Shown: positions 16,242 to 25,700, counted from the first letter of the stretch. The stretch is DNA of 64,000 bases from Saccharopolyspora sp. SCSIO 74807 (GCF_037023755.1 NZ_CP146100.1:5115501-5179500), one strand, 5' to 3'. Program-made: numbers and translations. Notes: generated by a model not told the origin, from the letters alone.

Positions 16242-17120
16242 TTACGAAGAAGCTACGCCGGACTGCTTGCGGAGTTCCGTGGAGCTCTGGGCCAACAGGG
16301 TTTCCAGTTGTGCGCCAGTGATGGCGGCGTCGCGGAGCTGCGCGAAGAAGTCCTCGTAGGCGCGGACGTCGTCGGGCGAATCGAGACGTTGCTGGGCGGT
16401 GAGGGATTCGATGAGGACGTGGTCGTCGTAGAGCAGGAAGTTCGTCAGCGGAAACACGGGCATGGCCGCGGTGAACGGCACGACGCCGATGTCGACCTGC
16501 GGGTAGCCGAGCAGGGCAAGCAGCCGGTCCAGTTGACCGGCGAGGGTCCGGGGGTCTCCGAAATGGGTGTGCAGGGCGGCCTCGCCCATGATGATCCGGA
16601 TCGGTTCTGGCCGGGGCTGGTAGAGGATCTGCTGCCGTTCCATGCGTTTGCCGACGATCTGGTCGATTTCCTCGTCGGCTACCCCGGCGGAAGCTGGGCC
16701 GCAAGGGCGGGTGAGAACTTCACGCGCGTAGGCGGCGGTCTGGAGCAGTCCAGGCATCATGGCGGGCTGGAACTCCGCGATGCGCGCCGAGGCGGCATCT
16801 TCGTTCGTGGTCGCCTGCTGCTCGGCGACAGCACCGCCGTGCTGGCGGTAGCGCTGGCCGAAGGTGGCGTACTCGATGCGGGCGGCACCGGCGAGTTCGA
16901 AGAGCTCGTCCAGTTGCTCGGCGGTGGCGTCGACAGCCTCGCCCCACCGGCGAAGGTCGTCGTCGGTGGGACGCTGGCTACCTTGCTCGAGCTTCGACAC
17001 CCGGGTCTGGTGCCAGTCCAAATGCCGCGCCAACGCACTGCCGGAGGCAAACGCGGTCGCGCGCAGCTCGCGAAGACGTCGAGCGAGCAGTGCTCGCTGC
17101 GGCGTGTTCGGGCCTGGCAC
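16242..17120 (-). CDS. XRE regulator with DUF5753 domain
   Basis: A 292-residue DNA-binding protein. The N-terminal helix-turn-helix (SALARHLDWHQTRVSKLEQG, about residues 28-47) is followed by the DUF5753 effector domain with its usual landmarks ARIAEFQPAMMPGLLQTAAY, RMERQQIL and the acid-rich C-terminal half. It starts with GTG after GAAGGGAAC. Such regulators are common next to small DUF partners in actinomycetes; here it is downstream of the DUF6879 gene and divergent from the lanthipeptide operon, so it is the best candidate for local control. Confidence 0.9.
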   Translation of the reverse strand: MPGPNTPQRALLARRLRELRATAFASGSALARHLDWHQTRVSKLEQGSQRPTDDDLRRWGEAVDATAEQLDELFELAGAARIEYATFGQRYRQHGGAVAEQQATTNEDAASARIAEFQPAMMPGLLQTAAYAREVLTRPCGPASAGVADEEIDQIVGKRMERQQILYQPRPEPIRIIMGEAALHTHFGDPRTLAGQLDRLLALLGYPQVDIGVVPFTAAMPVFPLTNFLLYDDHVLIESLTAQQRLDSPDDVRAYEDFFAQLRDAAITGAQLETLLAQSSTELRKQSGVASS

Positions 17121-17135
17121 GCTCGTTCCCTTCTT

Positions 17136-17675
17136 CTAACGCGAGTCGTACTCGCTCCACGATATTGACTGCGCAATCGCGGCCTCGCGCTGGGCGCACG
17201 CATCGGCGATGCACTGCGGATCGGAGGTCGGCTCGGCGCCGAGCCACGCGCCGTCCGCGGAGTAGCGCATCATCCACAGCCTGCGTGCGTCGATGAGCCA
17301 GTAATCGGCGGCTTGCACGTCGGTCGGCCATCGATCTCCGCGGACGGGAATGATCCGGACGTCCTCGCCCGCTTGAACGTTGGGGGCGTACGAGGCCAGT
17401 TCGAACCGTACGTAGTCGGTCAGCGGTTCGGTCACCACGTGCACGCGCTGGATCCGGCAGCCCTGGCCGACGCGGTGACGGGTGCGTTCGCACCACTGCT
17501 GGAGTTCCGCGGTAATCGGGATGCGGCCGGTGCGTCGCCACTCGGCAAGGGCGTCGTCCTCGCTGCTGCCGGAGTAGTTCTGCAGCGTCTCCAACCGAAA
17601 AAGCGAATAGCGGAAGGCGGCAAGCTCATCGCGGAGCTGGTCGATGCCGTCGCGTAGGTCGTGCGCGGGCGTCAC
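17136..17675 (-). CDS. DUF6879-type protein
   Basis: A 179-residue protein matching the DUF6879 pattern by eye: FRLETLQNYSGSSED, RRVHVVTEPLTDYVRFEL-like (here RIQRVHVVTEPLTDY), RIIPV and the C-terminal DYWLIDARRLWMMRY. It overlaps the preceding small gene by four bases and ends 15 bases before the XRE/DUF5753 gene, so the three form one operon. The family is of unknown biochemical function and typically accompanies XRE/DUF5753 regulators. Confidence 0.8.
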   Translation of the reverse strand: MTPAHDLRDGIDQLRDELAAFRYSLFRLETLQNYSGSSEDDALAEWRRTGRIPITAELQQWCERTRHRVGQGCRIQRVHVVTEPLTDYVRFELASYAPNVQAGEDVRIIPVRGDRWPTDVQAADYWLIDARRLWMMRYSADGAWLGAEPTSDPQCIADACAQREAAIAQSISWSEYDSR

Positions 17676-17890
17676 GGGGTCTTTTCCTGGTAGAGGCGGG
17701 CGGCCTCGACGAGGATCTCGGGCTTGATCAGGACACCCGACTCGCCCGGGAGCAGATTTTCCATGTTGGCGAAGGTCTCCGGGTCCATCTCGAGGCCCTG
17801 GACGGCCATCATGCCGTTCTCAGCGAGGTAGACACTCTGGCAGCCGGTGGGGTTCGACTCCGGGTCCTTGCAGATCTTGTGCAGGTGCAC
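17672..17890 (-). CDS. small regulator-associated protein
   Basis: A 72-residue protein starting with GTG at 17890, selected by GGGAGG five bases upstream; a longer frame to 17977 has no ribosome site. It contains SNPTGCQSVYLAENGMMAVQ, a pattern of small proteins that accompany DUF6879 and XRE genes. The stop overlaps the next ATG in ATGA, indicating translational coupling. Function unknown. Confidence 0.7.
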   Translation of the reverse strand: MHLHKICKDPESNPTGCQSVYLAENGMMAVQGLEMDPETFANMENLLPGESGVLIKPEILVEAARLYQEKTP

Positions 17891-18141
17891 GACGGCCTCC
17901 CGTCTCGTCGGGGCACGAACGCCACGATCTTCGCTTAGAACGACCTTGACTGTCCATAACCTTACTGACAACCTCAACCTAACCGCGCTCTAACCTTGAT
18001 CGTTGTCGGGTCGCGTTCCCGATAGTCCGTCGGCGGCTTTCCCCTCCCTACCCACCAGGGCGCGAGGACGGCTGACGTACAGGGAGCACACGCGCGTGCG
18101 GCGAACGAGGGAAGACCATCGAAAGAGAGGCAGGAAGCCCG

Positions 18142-19452
18142 GTGAGCACATCTTCCGAACAGGTTCCGGACGACTCGCTGGAGCCGGACGTGAGCCCCGC
18201 CGCCGAGGCAACCCAGATTCAGCGGGCGCGGGCGGCGATGGTGCAGCGGTTGTGGGAGCTCGATGCGCTGCGTTCGGAACGTGTCGCGGAGGTCTTCGCC
18301 ACGGTCGACAGGCACGTGTTCGCGCCGGGTGTGCCGGTGGCAGAGGTCTACGACGCTACGACCGCGGTGCGAACGAAGTGGGACGAGCACGGCAGCGCGA
18401 TCAGCTCGATCTCCGCTCCACAGATCCAGGCATTCATGTTGGAACAAGCGGATGTCCGGCCGGGGATGCGCGTGTTGGAGGTCGGCTCGGGCGGCGTCAA
18501 CGCCGCGATGCTGGCCGAACTCGTCGGCGACACCGGCCACGTGACCACAATGGACATTGATCCGGAGATCACTGGCCGGTCCCGAAAGCTGTTGGATGCG
18601 GCGGGATACCCGCAGGTGCACGTGGAGTGCGCGGACGCCGAGCATGGCGTGCCCGCACGAGCACCGTTCGACGTGGTGCTGGTGACGGTCGGCTGCTGGG
18701 ATCTTCCTGCCGCGTTGACGGACCAGCTTGCCGAAAGCGGACGCATCGTCGTTCCGCTGCGGATGCGGGGAATTACGCGATCCCTGTCGTTGCATCGCGC
18801 CGGTGACCACTTGCTGGCGGATTCGGCCGAGGTGTGCGGGTTCGTCAAGGCACAAGGTCTTGGCGCGCACCAGGAAAGGATGCTGCTGCTGCACGGCGAC
18901 CGGATCGCTCTGCGCTTCGACGACGACACCGCACCTGCCGATCCGTCTCGGCTCGACGGCGCGTTGGGTACTGATCGCGCTGACGTGTGGTCCGGCATCA
19001 CCGTGGAAGCGATGGAGCCATTCGACAGCCTGGGGCTGTGGCTGGCCTCCGTGCTGCCGGGCTCGTGCCGACTCGCGGTCGATCCCGACTACGACCGGGC
19101 AATCGACAGCGGTCCGGTGATGGTCGTCCCCGAAGGCCGCTGGTTCCCAGACGCCTACGTGAACTCGCACGAGGACTCGTTCGCCTATCTCGCTACCCGG
19201 CGCCTCGACGACGGGCTCTTCGAGTTCGGCGCCCACGCCTTCGGCCCGCACGCCGGAGAGGCCGCCGAGGCGATGGTGGAGCAGATCCGCGCGTGGGACC
19301 GCGACTATCGCCACGGCCCTGACCCGGTCATCGCCGTCTGGCCGTACGACGCCCCGGACGACGCACTGCTGTCCCCGGACGCCGCTGCGACCACGGTGAT
19401 CGCGAAGCGGCACACCAGCATCACGATCTCCTGGCCGCGCCCTTCGGCATAG
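18142..19452 (+). CDS. FxLD-type lanthipeptide methyltransferase (PCMT-like)
   Basis: A 436-residue SAM-dependent methyltransferase of the protein L-isoaspartyl methyltransferase type found in FxLD lanthipeptide loci. The SAM motif I is VLEVGSG (about 111-117), followed by MDIDPE (acidic ribose ligand) and FDVVLVTVGCWDLP. The C-terminal 200 residues are the extension typical of the lanthipeptide-associated group. The family methylates an Asp side chain of a ring-containing precursor, allowing aspartimide and then isoaspartate formation. It is the first gene of the operon; the precursor gene follows after 51 bases. Confidence 0.9.
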   Translation: MSTSSEQVPDDSLEPDVSPAAEATQIQRARAAMVQRLWELDALRSERVAEVFATVDRHVFAPGVPVAEVYDATTAVRTKWDEHGSAISSISAPQIQAFMLEQADVRPGMRVLEVGSGGVNAAMLAELVGDTGHVTTMDIDPEITGRSRKLLDAAGYPQVHVECADAEHGVPARAPFDVVLVTVGCWDLPAALTDQLAESGRIVVPLRMRGITRSLSLHRAGDHLLADSAEVCGFVKAQGLGAHQERMLLLHGDRIALRFDDDTAPADPSRLDGALGTDRADVWSGITVEAMEPFDSLGLWLASVLPGSCRLAVDPDYDRAIDSGPVMVVPEGRWFPDAYVNSHEDSFAYLATRRLDDGLFEFGAHAFGPHAGEAAEAMVEQIRAWDRDYRHGPDPVIAVWPYDAPDDALLSPDAAATTVIAKRHTSITISWPRPSA

Positions 19453-19503
19453 CAGCCGAGACGGCCAGGTTCGTTTGGAACAGAACAACGAGGAAGGAAA
19501 CGC

Positions 19504-19689
19504 ATGGCGGCCAACACGACCACGCTGTCCCGCACCGAGGACGTCGACATCAGCGACGATTTCACGCTCGACTTCCAGGTGATCGAGTCCGCGTATCCGC
19601 TCGCGAAGTTGAGCTGCGACACCGATGACGGGTGCGGGCAGACCTGCTCCACCAGCGCTTGCAACAGCCAGGCCAACAACCCGTCGTGA
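19504..19689 (+). CDS. FxLD-family lanthipeptide precursor
   Basis: A 61-residue precursor with a strong ribosome site (GAGGAAGGAAA). The leader carries the hallmark FTLDFQVIES (residues 20-29), recognised by LanB. The C-terminal core region contains Cys38, Cys44, Cys48 and Cys53 with Ser/Thr at 37, 40, 47, 49-51, 55 and 61, enough for up to four (methyl)lanthionine rings. Asp39, Asp41 and Asp42 are candidate sites for the co-encoded methyltransferase. The leader cleavage site is not evident and no protease gene is in the cluster. Confidence 0.93.
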   Translation: MAANTTTLSRTEDVDISDDFTLDFQVIESAYPLAKLSCDTDDGCGQTCSTSACNSQANNPS

Positions 19690-19762
19690 ACCCTGCCCTC
19701 GCCGGGACGCTGATCCCTCTGGCGTCCCGGCGGGAACGCTCTGTCCGATCCAGGAGGTGCGC

Positions 19763-22700
19763 GTGGCCACGCCGCGCCGTTTTCGTCACGCCGATTTCGT
19801 ACTGGTTCGAGCGAGCACCGACCCGGGAGGGCTGAGCCTGCCGCGGCTGGATCTGCACACCGCCGAGGATGCCGAGACGACCGGCCGGGAATGGCTCACC
19901 GAGTTATGGGGGCGCGATGTCGTACGCACCGCCTTCGGTGTCGCCAGCCCGGCGCTGTGCGAGCAGATCGCCGCCGCAGTCGACGGCGCGAAACTCAACC
20001 GCCGCTCCTGGCGCAGCCTGCTGGTCTCGACGTGCTCTTACGTCCTGCGCTGGCAACAGCGCCCCACTCCTTTCGGCCTGTTCGCCGGAGTGACCACCGC
20101 GGCGATCGGCGCCTCCACGCGCGTCGTCTTCGGCGAGCAGCATGAGCTGCACCGGCAGATCGACCCGAGCTGGCTCCACGAGTTGATCAGCGAGCTCGAA
20201 TCCGATCCCGAGGTGCTGGCGAAGGCATCGCTCGTGGTCAACAACGCGGGCACTGTCCGCGGCGACCGATTCGTCGTCCCCAACCATTCCTCCGGTACCG
20301 CTGAGGACAAGCCCTCGGCGCAGGTGGCCGCTGGGCTCGATGAGGTGGAACTGGCGCTGCGTCGCACTCGCCCGGTCGATGCCGCACTTGCTGCTGCGCG
20401 CGTCCCGATCCCGGGACGAATGCTGTTCGACCAACTACACCGTGAATTCCCGTCGGTTCCGCGTGAGCAGGTCGCGACGTTGCTCAGCGGACTTGTCGCG
20501 CACCGCGTGCTGGTGACCAGCCTCCGGGCTCCATCGGCGTGCCCGAACCCTGCCGAGCATGTTCTCGCGCAGCTGGACGATCCCCGCCGCGAAAGCGAGG
20601 AGAACGATCATGTCGGCGATGCTCGCGAGGATCTGCGCTCCTTCTTTAGCTCGGGATCGCAGGCGAAGACCACCGTGTCCGAAGCCGCGAGTCCGGCTCG
20701 CCCGTCACCTCCGTCCAGTGTGGACGTCTCGCTCGACGGACGGGTCACGCTGCCGGAGCCCGTGCTGCGCGAAGCCGAGTCGGCGGCCTCCGTCCTGCTC
20801 GAGGTGACTCCGAGCCCGTTCGGCACCGCCCCGTGGCGCGACTACCACCTGCGGTTCCGAGAACGGTACGGCTCCGGTGCGCTGGTACCGGTACGCGAGT
20901 TGGTATCCGACTCCGGGCTCGGTTTCCCAACCGGATTCCTCGGCGCGGCCCGCGAACAAGGGGCTCGTTTGCTGACCGATCGCGACGCCGCCCTGCAAGC
21001 GATGCTGCAGGAGACCGTCCTCGATGGACGGACCGAAGTCGCCTTGTCCGAGGAATTGATCGAGCAACTCTCCGTCGGAGACCACCGCGATCTGACGCCG
21101 CCCGAGCGGGTCGAGCTGGCCTTCACGATCCACACAACCTCGACCGAGGCCCTGGACCAGGGACGGTTCCGGCTGTGGGTCACCGGGGCTCCGGTGCCGA
21201 CCTCCAGCATGGCCGGGCGCTTCGCCGCCGTGCTCGACGAGCACGCGCGGCAACAGCTGTCCCGCACCTACCCCACAGGGGACGAGGTGATGGTCGCCCA
21301 ACTTTCCTTTCCCCCGCGACGCATCGCCAATGAAGCCGTCACCCGCACTCCGGACCTGTTGCCATGGCTGTTGCCCATCGGCGAACACCCGCCAGAGCTC
21401 GGCGCCGACTCAGCTCGGTTACTCCATCTCGACGACCTCGCGGTGACTGCCAGCTCCGCCCAGTTCTTCCTCATCCACCGCCCCAGCGGAAAACCGGTGC
21501 ACCCTTACGTGCCACACGCCTTGGAAACCACCATCTACACGCCACCACTGGCGCGCTTCCTCGCCGAACTGCCCATCGCGCGGCGGGCGGTGTTCGGCCC
21601 CATCGACTTCGGTGCGAGCCGGACCCTGCGATTCCTGCCCCGAATCCGACACGGCCGCAGCGTGCTGTCCCCGGCGCGGTGGCTGCTGCACGCCACCGAC
21701 CTCCCCGGCCCACGCGCCGCGAGCACTGAATGGGAGCAAGCGTTGAAAAGGTGGCGCGAGCGCTGGCGGGTTCCCGCCCACCTGCTCCTCGTCGAAGGAG
21801 AACAACGCCTGCCACTCGACCTCGACGAACCGACCCAGCGCAGCCTGCTGCGCGTACGGTTGCACCGAGCAGGCAAGGCGGAGCTTCGCGAAGCAGGTGA
21901 TCCTGCACGACGCGGCTGGACGGGACGCGCGTGCGAATTCCTGGTGCCGCTCACCGCTAGCCCGAGCCCGTCCGCGCCGCCGGTCAGCCGGAAAGTCGTC
22001 GTCCGCGATGACAGCGTCGGCTCGCCCGCCCGAAACGACGGCGCCTTCCCGGGCACTTCATCGCTCGTCTTGTCCAAATTGGAGGGACCCCCGCAGCGGT
22101 TCGACACCATCCTGACCGAGCATCTCCCGAACCTGCGCCAGCACCTCGGCGACGAGATCCAACGCCTGTGGTTCCGCCGCCACCACGACACCACCCGGCC
22201 TGACTCGGACCACTCGCTACAGCTATGGCTGAGGCTGACCAGCGCCGACCGCTACGGGTCCGCTACGACATGCCTGGCCGGATGGGCCGAAGACCTGCGC
22301 GCGTCCGGGTTGCTGGCCCAAGTCAGCTTCGAGACCGCCTGGGCACAACCCGGCAAGTACGGCGATCTGTCCGCCGCCGAGCGGGTGTTCGCAGCCGATT
22401 CCGCAGCCGCACTTGCCGAGATCTCCTATGCCGAACAGCTCCAGCTGCCTCGGCCTGCGGTGGCTGCGGTGTCGATGGTTGATCTCGCCACAGCCCTCGC
22501 GTCGGACGCGGAGAAGGGCTGGGAGATGGTGATCGCCAGCCTCCCGCAGCAGACCGGTCCGCTCGACACTGCGCTGCGCGAGCGCGCCCTCGGCCTTGCA
22601 CGTCACCTACAACAGGACCAACCGCACGTCCGCAACGATGCAGTGCAGGCAGCATGGGCCGCGCGCCGCGAAGCGCTCGAAACGTACCGAGCGCAGCTCG

Positions 22701-22852
22701 ACCGGCCGCCGGAATCAGTACTCCGAGCGCTGTTGCACGAACATTTCCGGAGGACCATCGCGGTTTCCCGCGAACAGGAGGAGACCACCAACCGGCTCGC
22801 CCGCGCCGTCGCGTTGCAGGCGCTCGCGCTGACCCAACGAGGTGTCGGATGA
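19763..22852 (+). CDS. class I lanthipeptide dehydratase LanB
   Basis: A 1029-residue full-length LanB that should dehydrate Ser/Thr in the core using glutamyl-tRNA. The N-terminal glutamylation domain shows RPTPFGLFAGVTTA at about 95; the C-terminal elimination (SpaB-C-like) domain spans roughly 770-1010 (SLQLWLRLTSADRYG, VFAADSAAALAEI). The GTG start at 19763 has CAGGAGGTG four bases upstream; the frame opens earlier, across the precursor gene, but that part is not LanB-like. It overlaps the LanC start in ATGA. Confidence 0.93.
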   Translation: MATPRRFRHADFVLVRASTDPGGLSLPRLDLHTAEDAETTGREWLTELWGRDVVRTAFGVASPALCEQIAAAVDGAKLNRRSWRSLLVSTCSYVLRWQQRPTPFGLFAGVTTAAIGASTRVVFGEQHELHRQIDPSWLHELISELESDPEVLAKASLVVNNAGTVRGDRFVVPNHSSGTAEDKPSAQVAAGLDEVELALRRTRPVDAALAAARVPIPGRMLFDQLHREFPSVPREQVATLLSGLVAHRVLVTSLRAPSACPNPAEHVLAQLDDPRRESEENDHVGDAREDLRSFFSSGSQAKTTVSEAASPARPSPPSSVDVSLDGRVTLPEPVLREAESAASVLLEVTPSPFGTAPWRDYHLRFRERYGSGALVPVRELVSDSGLGFPTGFLGAAREQGARLLTDRDAALQAMLQETVLDGRTEVALSEELIEQLSVGDHRDLTPPERVELAFTIHTTSTEALDQGRFRLWVTGAPVPTSSMAGRFAAVLDEHARQQLSRTYPTGDEVMVAQLSFPPRRIANEAVTRTPDLLPWLLPIGEHPPELGADSARLLHLDDLAVTASSAQFFLIHRPSGKPVHPYVPHALETTIYTPPLARFLAELPIARRAVFGPIDFGASRTLRFLPRIRHGRSVLSPARWLLHATDLPGPRAASTEWEQALKRWRERWRVPAHLLLVEGEQRLPLDLDEPTQRSLLRVRLHRAGKAELREAGDPARRGWTGRACEFLVPLTASPSPSAPPVSRKVVVRDDSVGSPARNDGAFPGTSSLVLSKLEGPPQRFDTILTEHLPNLRQHLGDEIQRLWFRRHHDTTRPDSDHSLQLWLRLTSADRYGSATTCLAGWAEDLRASGLLAQVSFETAWAQPGKYGDLSAAERVFAADSAAALAEISYAEQLQLPRPAVAAVSMVDLATALASDAEKGWEMVIASLPQQTGPLDTALRERALGLARHLQQDQPHVRNDAVQAAWAARREALETYRAQLDRPPESVLRALLHEHFRRTIAVSREQEETTNRLARAVALQALALTQRGVG

Positions 22853-24078
22853 ACCGGCAGCATTTCGCCGCGCCCGGCAACGCGAAGCACGCCGAACTCC
22901 TCAGCGTCATGGCGACGCCCCTGACCGAACCCGCCACCGGGCAGGCCGAGCTGGCCCAATCGTTGTCTCGCGGAGCCGCTGGCATCGCCCTCTGGCATCT
23001 CGAACGCTCCCACCACGATGTGCCCGAAGCACGGCCTCTGCTGCACCAGTGGGTGCGCGCCGCCCTAGCTTCGCCGATCAGTTCCGCCGAAACCGCGGGC
23101 CTGCACGCAGGTCTGCCCGCGATCACGTTCCTGCTGCATCTCGCCGAGCCCGTACTGCCCGAATACCGTCCCGCCATCACCGAGTTCGACCAGCACCTGA
23201 GACGGCTCGCCCACCGCCGGGTCGACGTCGCGCTGGAACGCATCCGGCACGGCCGTCCGGCTGGTTTCGCCGAGTACGACCTGATGCGCGGGCTGACCGG
23301 GATCGGGCACCTGCTGCTGCACCACCAGCCAGGCACCGACGCCCTGGCCCGCGTCCTGGACTACCTCGTCCGACTGACCAAACCGCTCACCGTCGACGGA
23401 GAGACACTGCCGGGATGGTGGGTCGACCACGCACCCGACCAGCTGCTGCCGACACCGGGCGGGCACAGCAACCTCGGCATTGCCCACGGCATCACCGGCC
23501 CGCTCGCCGTGCTCGCCCACGCGGCCCGCCGCGCGATCACCGTCGATGGCCACTACGACGCCATAGACCGGATCTGCGCACACCTCGACCACTGGCAGCA
23601 GGACAACGCCGGACCCTGGTGGCCGTATTGGATCGACCACCACGACTACGCCCGCGGGTGCCTCACCAGCCACCAGCCGGGACGGCCATCGTGGTGCTAC
23701 GGCACCCCAGGGATCGCCCGAGCACAACAACTCGCAGGACTCGCCACCGGCGATACCACTCGGCAACACGCCGCGGAGACAGCGCTGCTGGCCTGCCTGA
23801 ACGACGACAGCCAAACCGACCTGATCAGCGACATGGGGCTATGTCACGGATGGGCCGGGCTGTACCTCACGGCAGCGCGAACCGCCCACGATGGAGCCAC
23901 CCCGGGCCTCGCCGCACTTCTGCCTTCACTCGCACAGCAACTCGTCCAACACGCCGAAGCCACTCCGCCTCCCGAACTCGGCTTGCTCGACAGCGCGACC
24001 GGCGTCGCCCTCGCCCTTCACGCCGTCACGACGGGCGTCCCGATATCCGGATGGGACCAATGCCTCTTAATCAGCTGA
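22849..24078 (+). CDS. lanthipeptide cyclase LanC
   Basis: A 409-residue zinc enzyme that closes thioether rings by adding Cys thiols to dehydroamino acids. The zinc ligands are present: Cys283 in SWCYGTPG and Cys332-His333 in GLCHGWAG; the conserved His of GIAHG (about 213) is also there. Seven GxxG-type helical barrel repeats are suggested along the chain. Start overlaps the LanB stop by four bases; its own stop overlaps the next gene by 19 bases, so LanB, LanC and the downstream protein are translated as a unit. Confidence 0.94.
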   Translation: MNRQHFAAPGNAKHAELLSVMATPLTEPATGQAELAQSLSRGAAGIALWHLERSHHDVPEARPLLHQWVRAALASPISSAETAGLHAGLPAITFLLHLAEPVLPEYRPAITEFDQHLRRLAHRRVDVALERIRHGRPAGFAEYDLMRGLTGIGHLLLHHQPGTDALARVLDYLVRLTKPLTVDGETLPGWWVDHAPDQLLPTPGGHSNLGIAHGITGPLAVLAHAARRAITVDGHYDAIDRICAHLDHWQQDNAGPWWPYWIDHHDYARGCLTSHQPGRPSWCYGTPGIARAQQLAGLATGDTTRQHAAETALLACLNDDSQTDLISDMGLCHGWAGLYLTAARTAHDGATPGLAALLPSLAQQLVQHAEATPPPELGLLDSATGVALALHAVTTGVPISGWDQCLLIS

Positions 24079-25067
24079 ACACCTCGGCAGCGCCCGCCGA
24101 ACTCATCGCGACGGCCGTCCGCAGCGTGATGGCAGGCGAAACCCTCCCCGAAGCCGCCGCAGCCCACGACCTCGACGTCGGCGAGCTCGCTGACGCACTC
24201 GACACGTACGACCGGGCTGGGCGCGCCGCCGTGTATGACCGCACGGCAGACACGACCTGGTGGCAAGCACATCTCGAATTCAGCGCATGGGAGCAAGCCG
24301 AACTCATCGCAGCCTCAGCCCTCGCACCACTCCTGAACGCTTGGTGCCGGACCGGACTCCTCCGGCAATGGTGGTTCATCCGAAAAGCACCGAGCTGGCG
24401 CCTTCGCCTGCAACCCGACACCGACCACGATGCTCTACGCACCCGCGCCGCCGCCGAGCTCGACCGACTCGTCCAGCAAGGTCACCTCGCCAGCTGGCGC
24501 CCGAGCCACTACGAACCCGAAGCTCTCGCATTCGGAGGCCCCAGCGGAATCCGCATCGCACACACCCTGTTCAGCGCCGACAGCGCCAACCTCCTCGCTC
24601 ACCTTCACACCCGCCACGTGCCGCTCGGCCGCGTCGAGCTCTCGATGCTGTTGTGCACCCAGCTCTTCCGCGCCGCGGGACAAGAGCAGTTCGAGGCCGG
24701 CGACATCTGGCACCGCGTCACCTACCTGCGTCCGCACCCGCAACACCCCAGTACCGACACCGGACACCACACCGACTTGACCCGGCAGCTACGCACACTG
24801 CTGACCTACGACGCTCGCCCCACCGGGCCGCTCTTCGCTCCCGAAGGCTCGCTCCACGCAGCCCACGACTGGGCACACGCCTTCCACGAAGCTGGACGTG
24901 ACCTCGCCCGCGCAGCACGAGAATCCAAGGTGCACAGGGGAATCCGCCACATCCTCGCCCACCACGTGATCTTCCACTGGAACCGGCTCGGCCTCGACAC
25001 CAACACCCAGCACGCACTCGCCCACGCCGCGACCTGCGCACTGCTCCCGCTCGAAACCACACCCTGA
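24060..25067 (+). CDS. stand-alone SpaB-C-like (thiopeptide-type) lanthipeptide biosynthesis protein
   Basis: A 335-residue protein related to the elimination domain of LanB. A helical N-terminal 60 residues precede WWQAHLEFSAWEQAE, WFIRKAPSWRLRLQPD (typical hRxxxxWRLR strand) and the C-terminal HVIFHWNRLGL block found in thiopeptide-type bacteriocin enzymes. It could supply glutamate elimination, another addition to the peptide, or an adaptor role, since LanB in this cluster already has such a domain. The start lies inside the end of lanC in another frame. Confidence 0.85.
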   Translation: MPLNQLNTSAAPAELIATAVRSVMAGETLPEAAAAHDLDVGELADALDTYDRAGRAAVYDRTADTTWWQAHLEFSAWEQAELIAASALAPLLNAWCRTGLLRQWWFIRKAPSWRLRLQPDTDHDALRTRAAAELDRLVQQGHLASWRPSHYEPEALAFGGPSGIRIAHTLFSADSANLLAHLHTRHVPLGRVELSMLLCTQLFRAAGQEQFEAGDIWHRVTYLRPHPQHPSTDTGHHTDLTRQLRTLLTYDARPTGPLFAPEGSLHAAHDWAHAFHEAGRDLARAARESKVHRGIRHILAHHVIFHWNRLGLDTNTQHALAHAATCALLPLETTP

Positions 25068-25189
25068 GCTCGGCACCGAAAACGAGATCATCCCAAGCGT
25101 GCCTGCGCCTAATGATGCCGACAGCCCCAAGCGGGTGCGGCCACAACACCTCGTGTTTCGCCCTGGAGCCGACTCCCGCAGAAGGGCAC

Positions 25190-25684
25190 TTATCCGAGCA
25201 GTGGCGCCATCGAGTCGGGGCCGTACAGCTCGGTCGGTTCCAAGTGGTCGTCGACCGGCCACACCTCCAAAAGGTGCTGTTCGATCGCCTCGGTTATCGG
25301 TTCGCCATGACTGACCGCTTCGTGGCGGCCGCGGACGGAAACGCGCAACCGGACCCAGCCAGCCGGGACCATGATGCGGGTCGGCGTGTCGGCGACGTAG
25401 AGCTCACGAAGGTCGAGCTGCCCGTCCCCGCAGTCCAGAGTCCACTCCGCGGCCATATCCCAGGCACGATCGACCTGGTCAGGTGCCGCTCGGTGCACAT
25501 GCACGGTCACGGCGACCGGTCCCCACTCGGTCCCGCACAGAATCGTGACCCAGTTGTCCCCACCGACGAACAGTCCATAGACGGGATCCGACCACGGATT
25601 TTCTTCGCCCGGCTGTCCACGCAGCTGGTACTGACCGTCCCTGGAATAGACGGTCAGTACCAGCGGAATCGATGCTTCACTCAC
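25190..25684 (-). CDS. hypothetical protein downstream of toxin locus
   Basis: A 164-residue beta-rich protein starting at GTG 25684, selected by AGGAG eight bases upstream. Segments PLVLTVYSRDGQYQLRG, NWVTILCGTEWGPVAVTV and MVPAGWVRLRVSVRG suggest a sandwich fold. No family recognised. It ends the minus-strand gene string Rhs toxin - SUKH-like - small protein - this gene, so it might be an additional immunity protein, but this rests only on position. Confidence 0.55.
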   Translation of the reverse strand: MSEASIPLVLTVYSRDGQYQLRGQPGEENPWSDPVYGLFVGGDNWVTILCGTEWGPVAVTVHVHRAAPDQVDRAWDMAAEWTLDCGDGQLDLRELYVADTPTRIMVPAGWVRLRVSVRGRHEAVSHGEPITEAIEQHLLEVWPVDDHLEPTELYGPDSMAPLLG

Positions 25685-25700
25685 GAATCGTGCTCCTGCT

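Noticed and set aside
17974-19770. 598-codon minus-strand frame over the lanthipeptide methyltransferase
   Set aside because: Antisense shadow of a well-supported methyltransferase and precursor; no recognisable protein features.
22842-24059. N-terminal extension of the stand-alone SpaB-C-like protein across lanC
   Set aside because: The frame is open through lanC but its residues are Arg/Pro-rich; the ATG at 24060 begins normal protein sequence.
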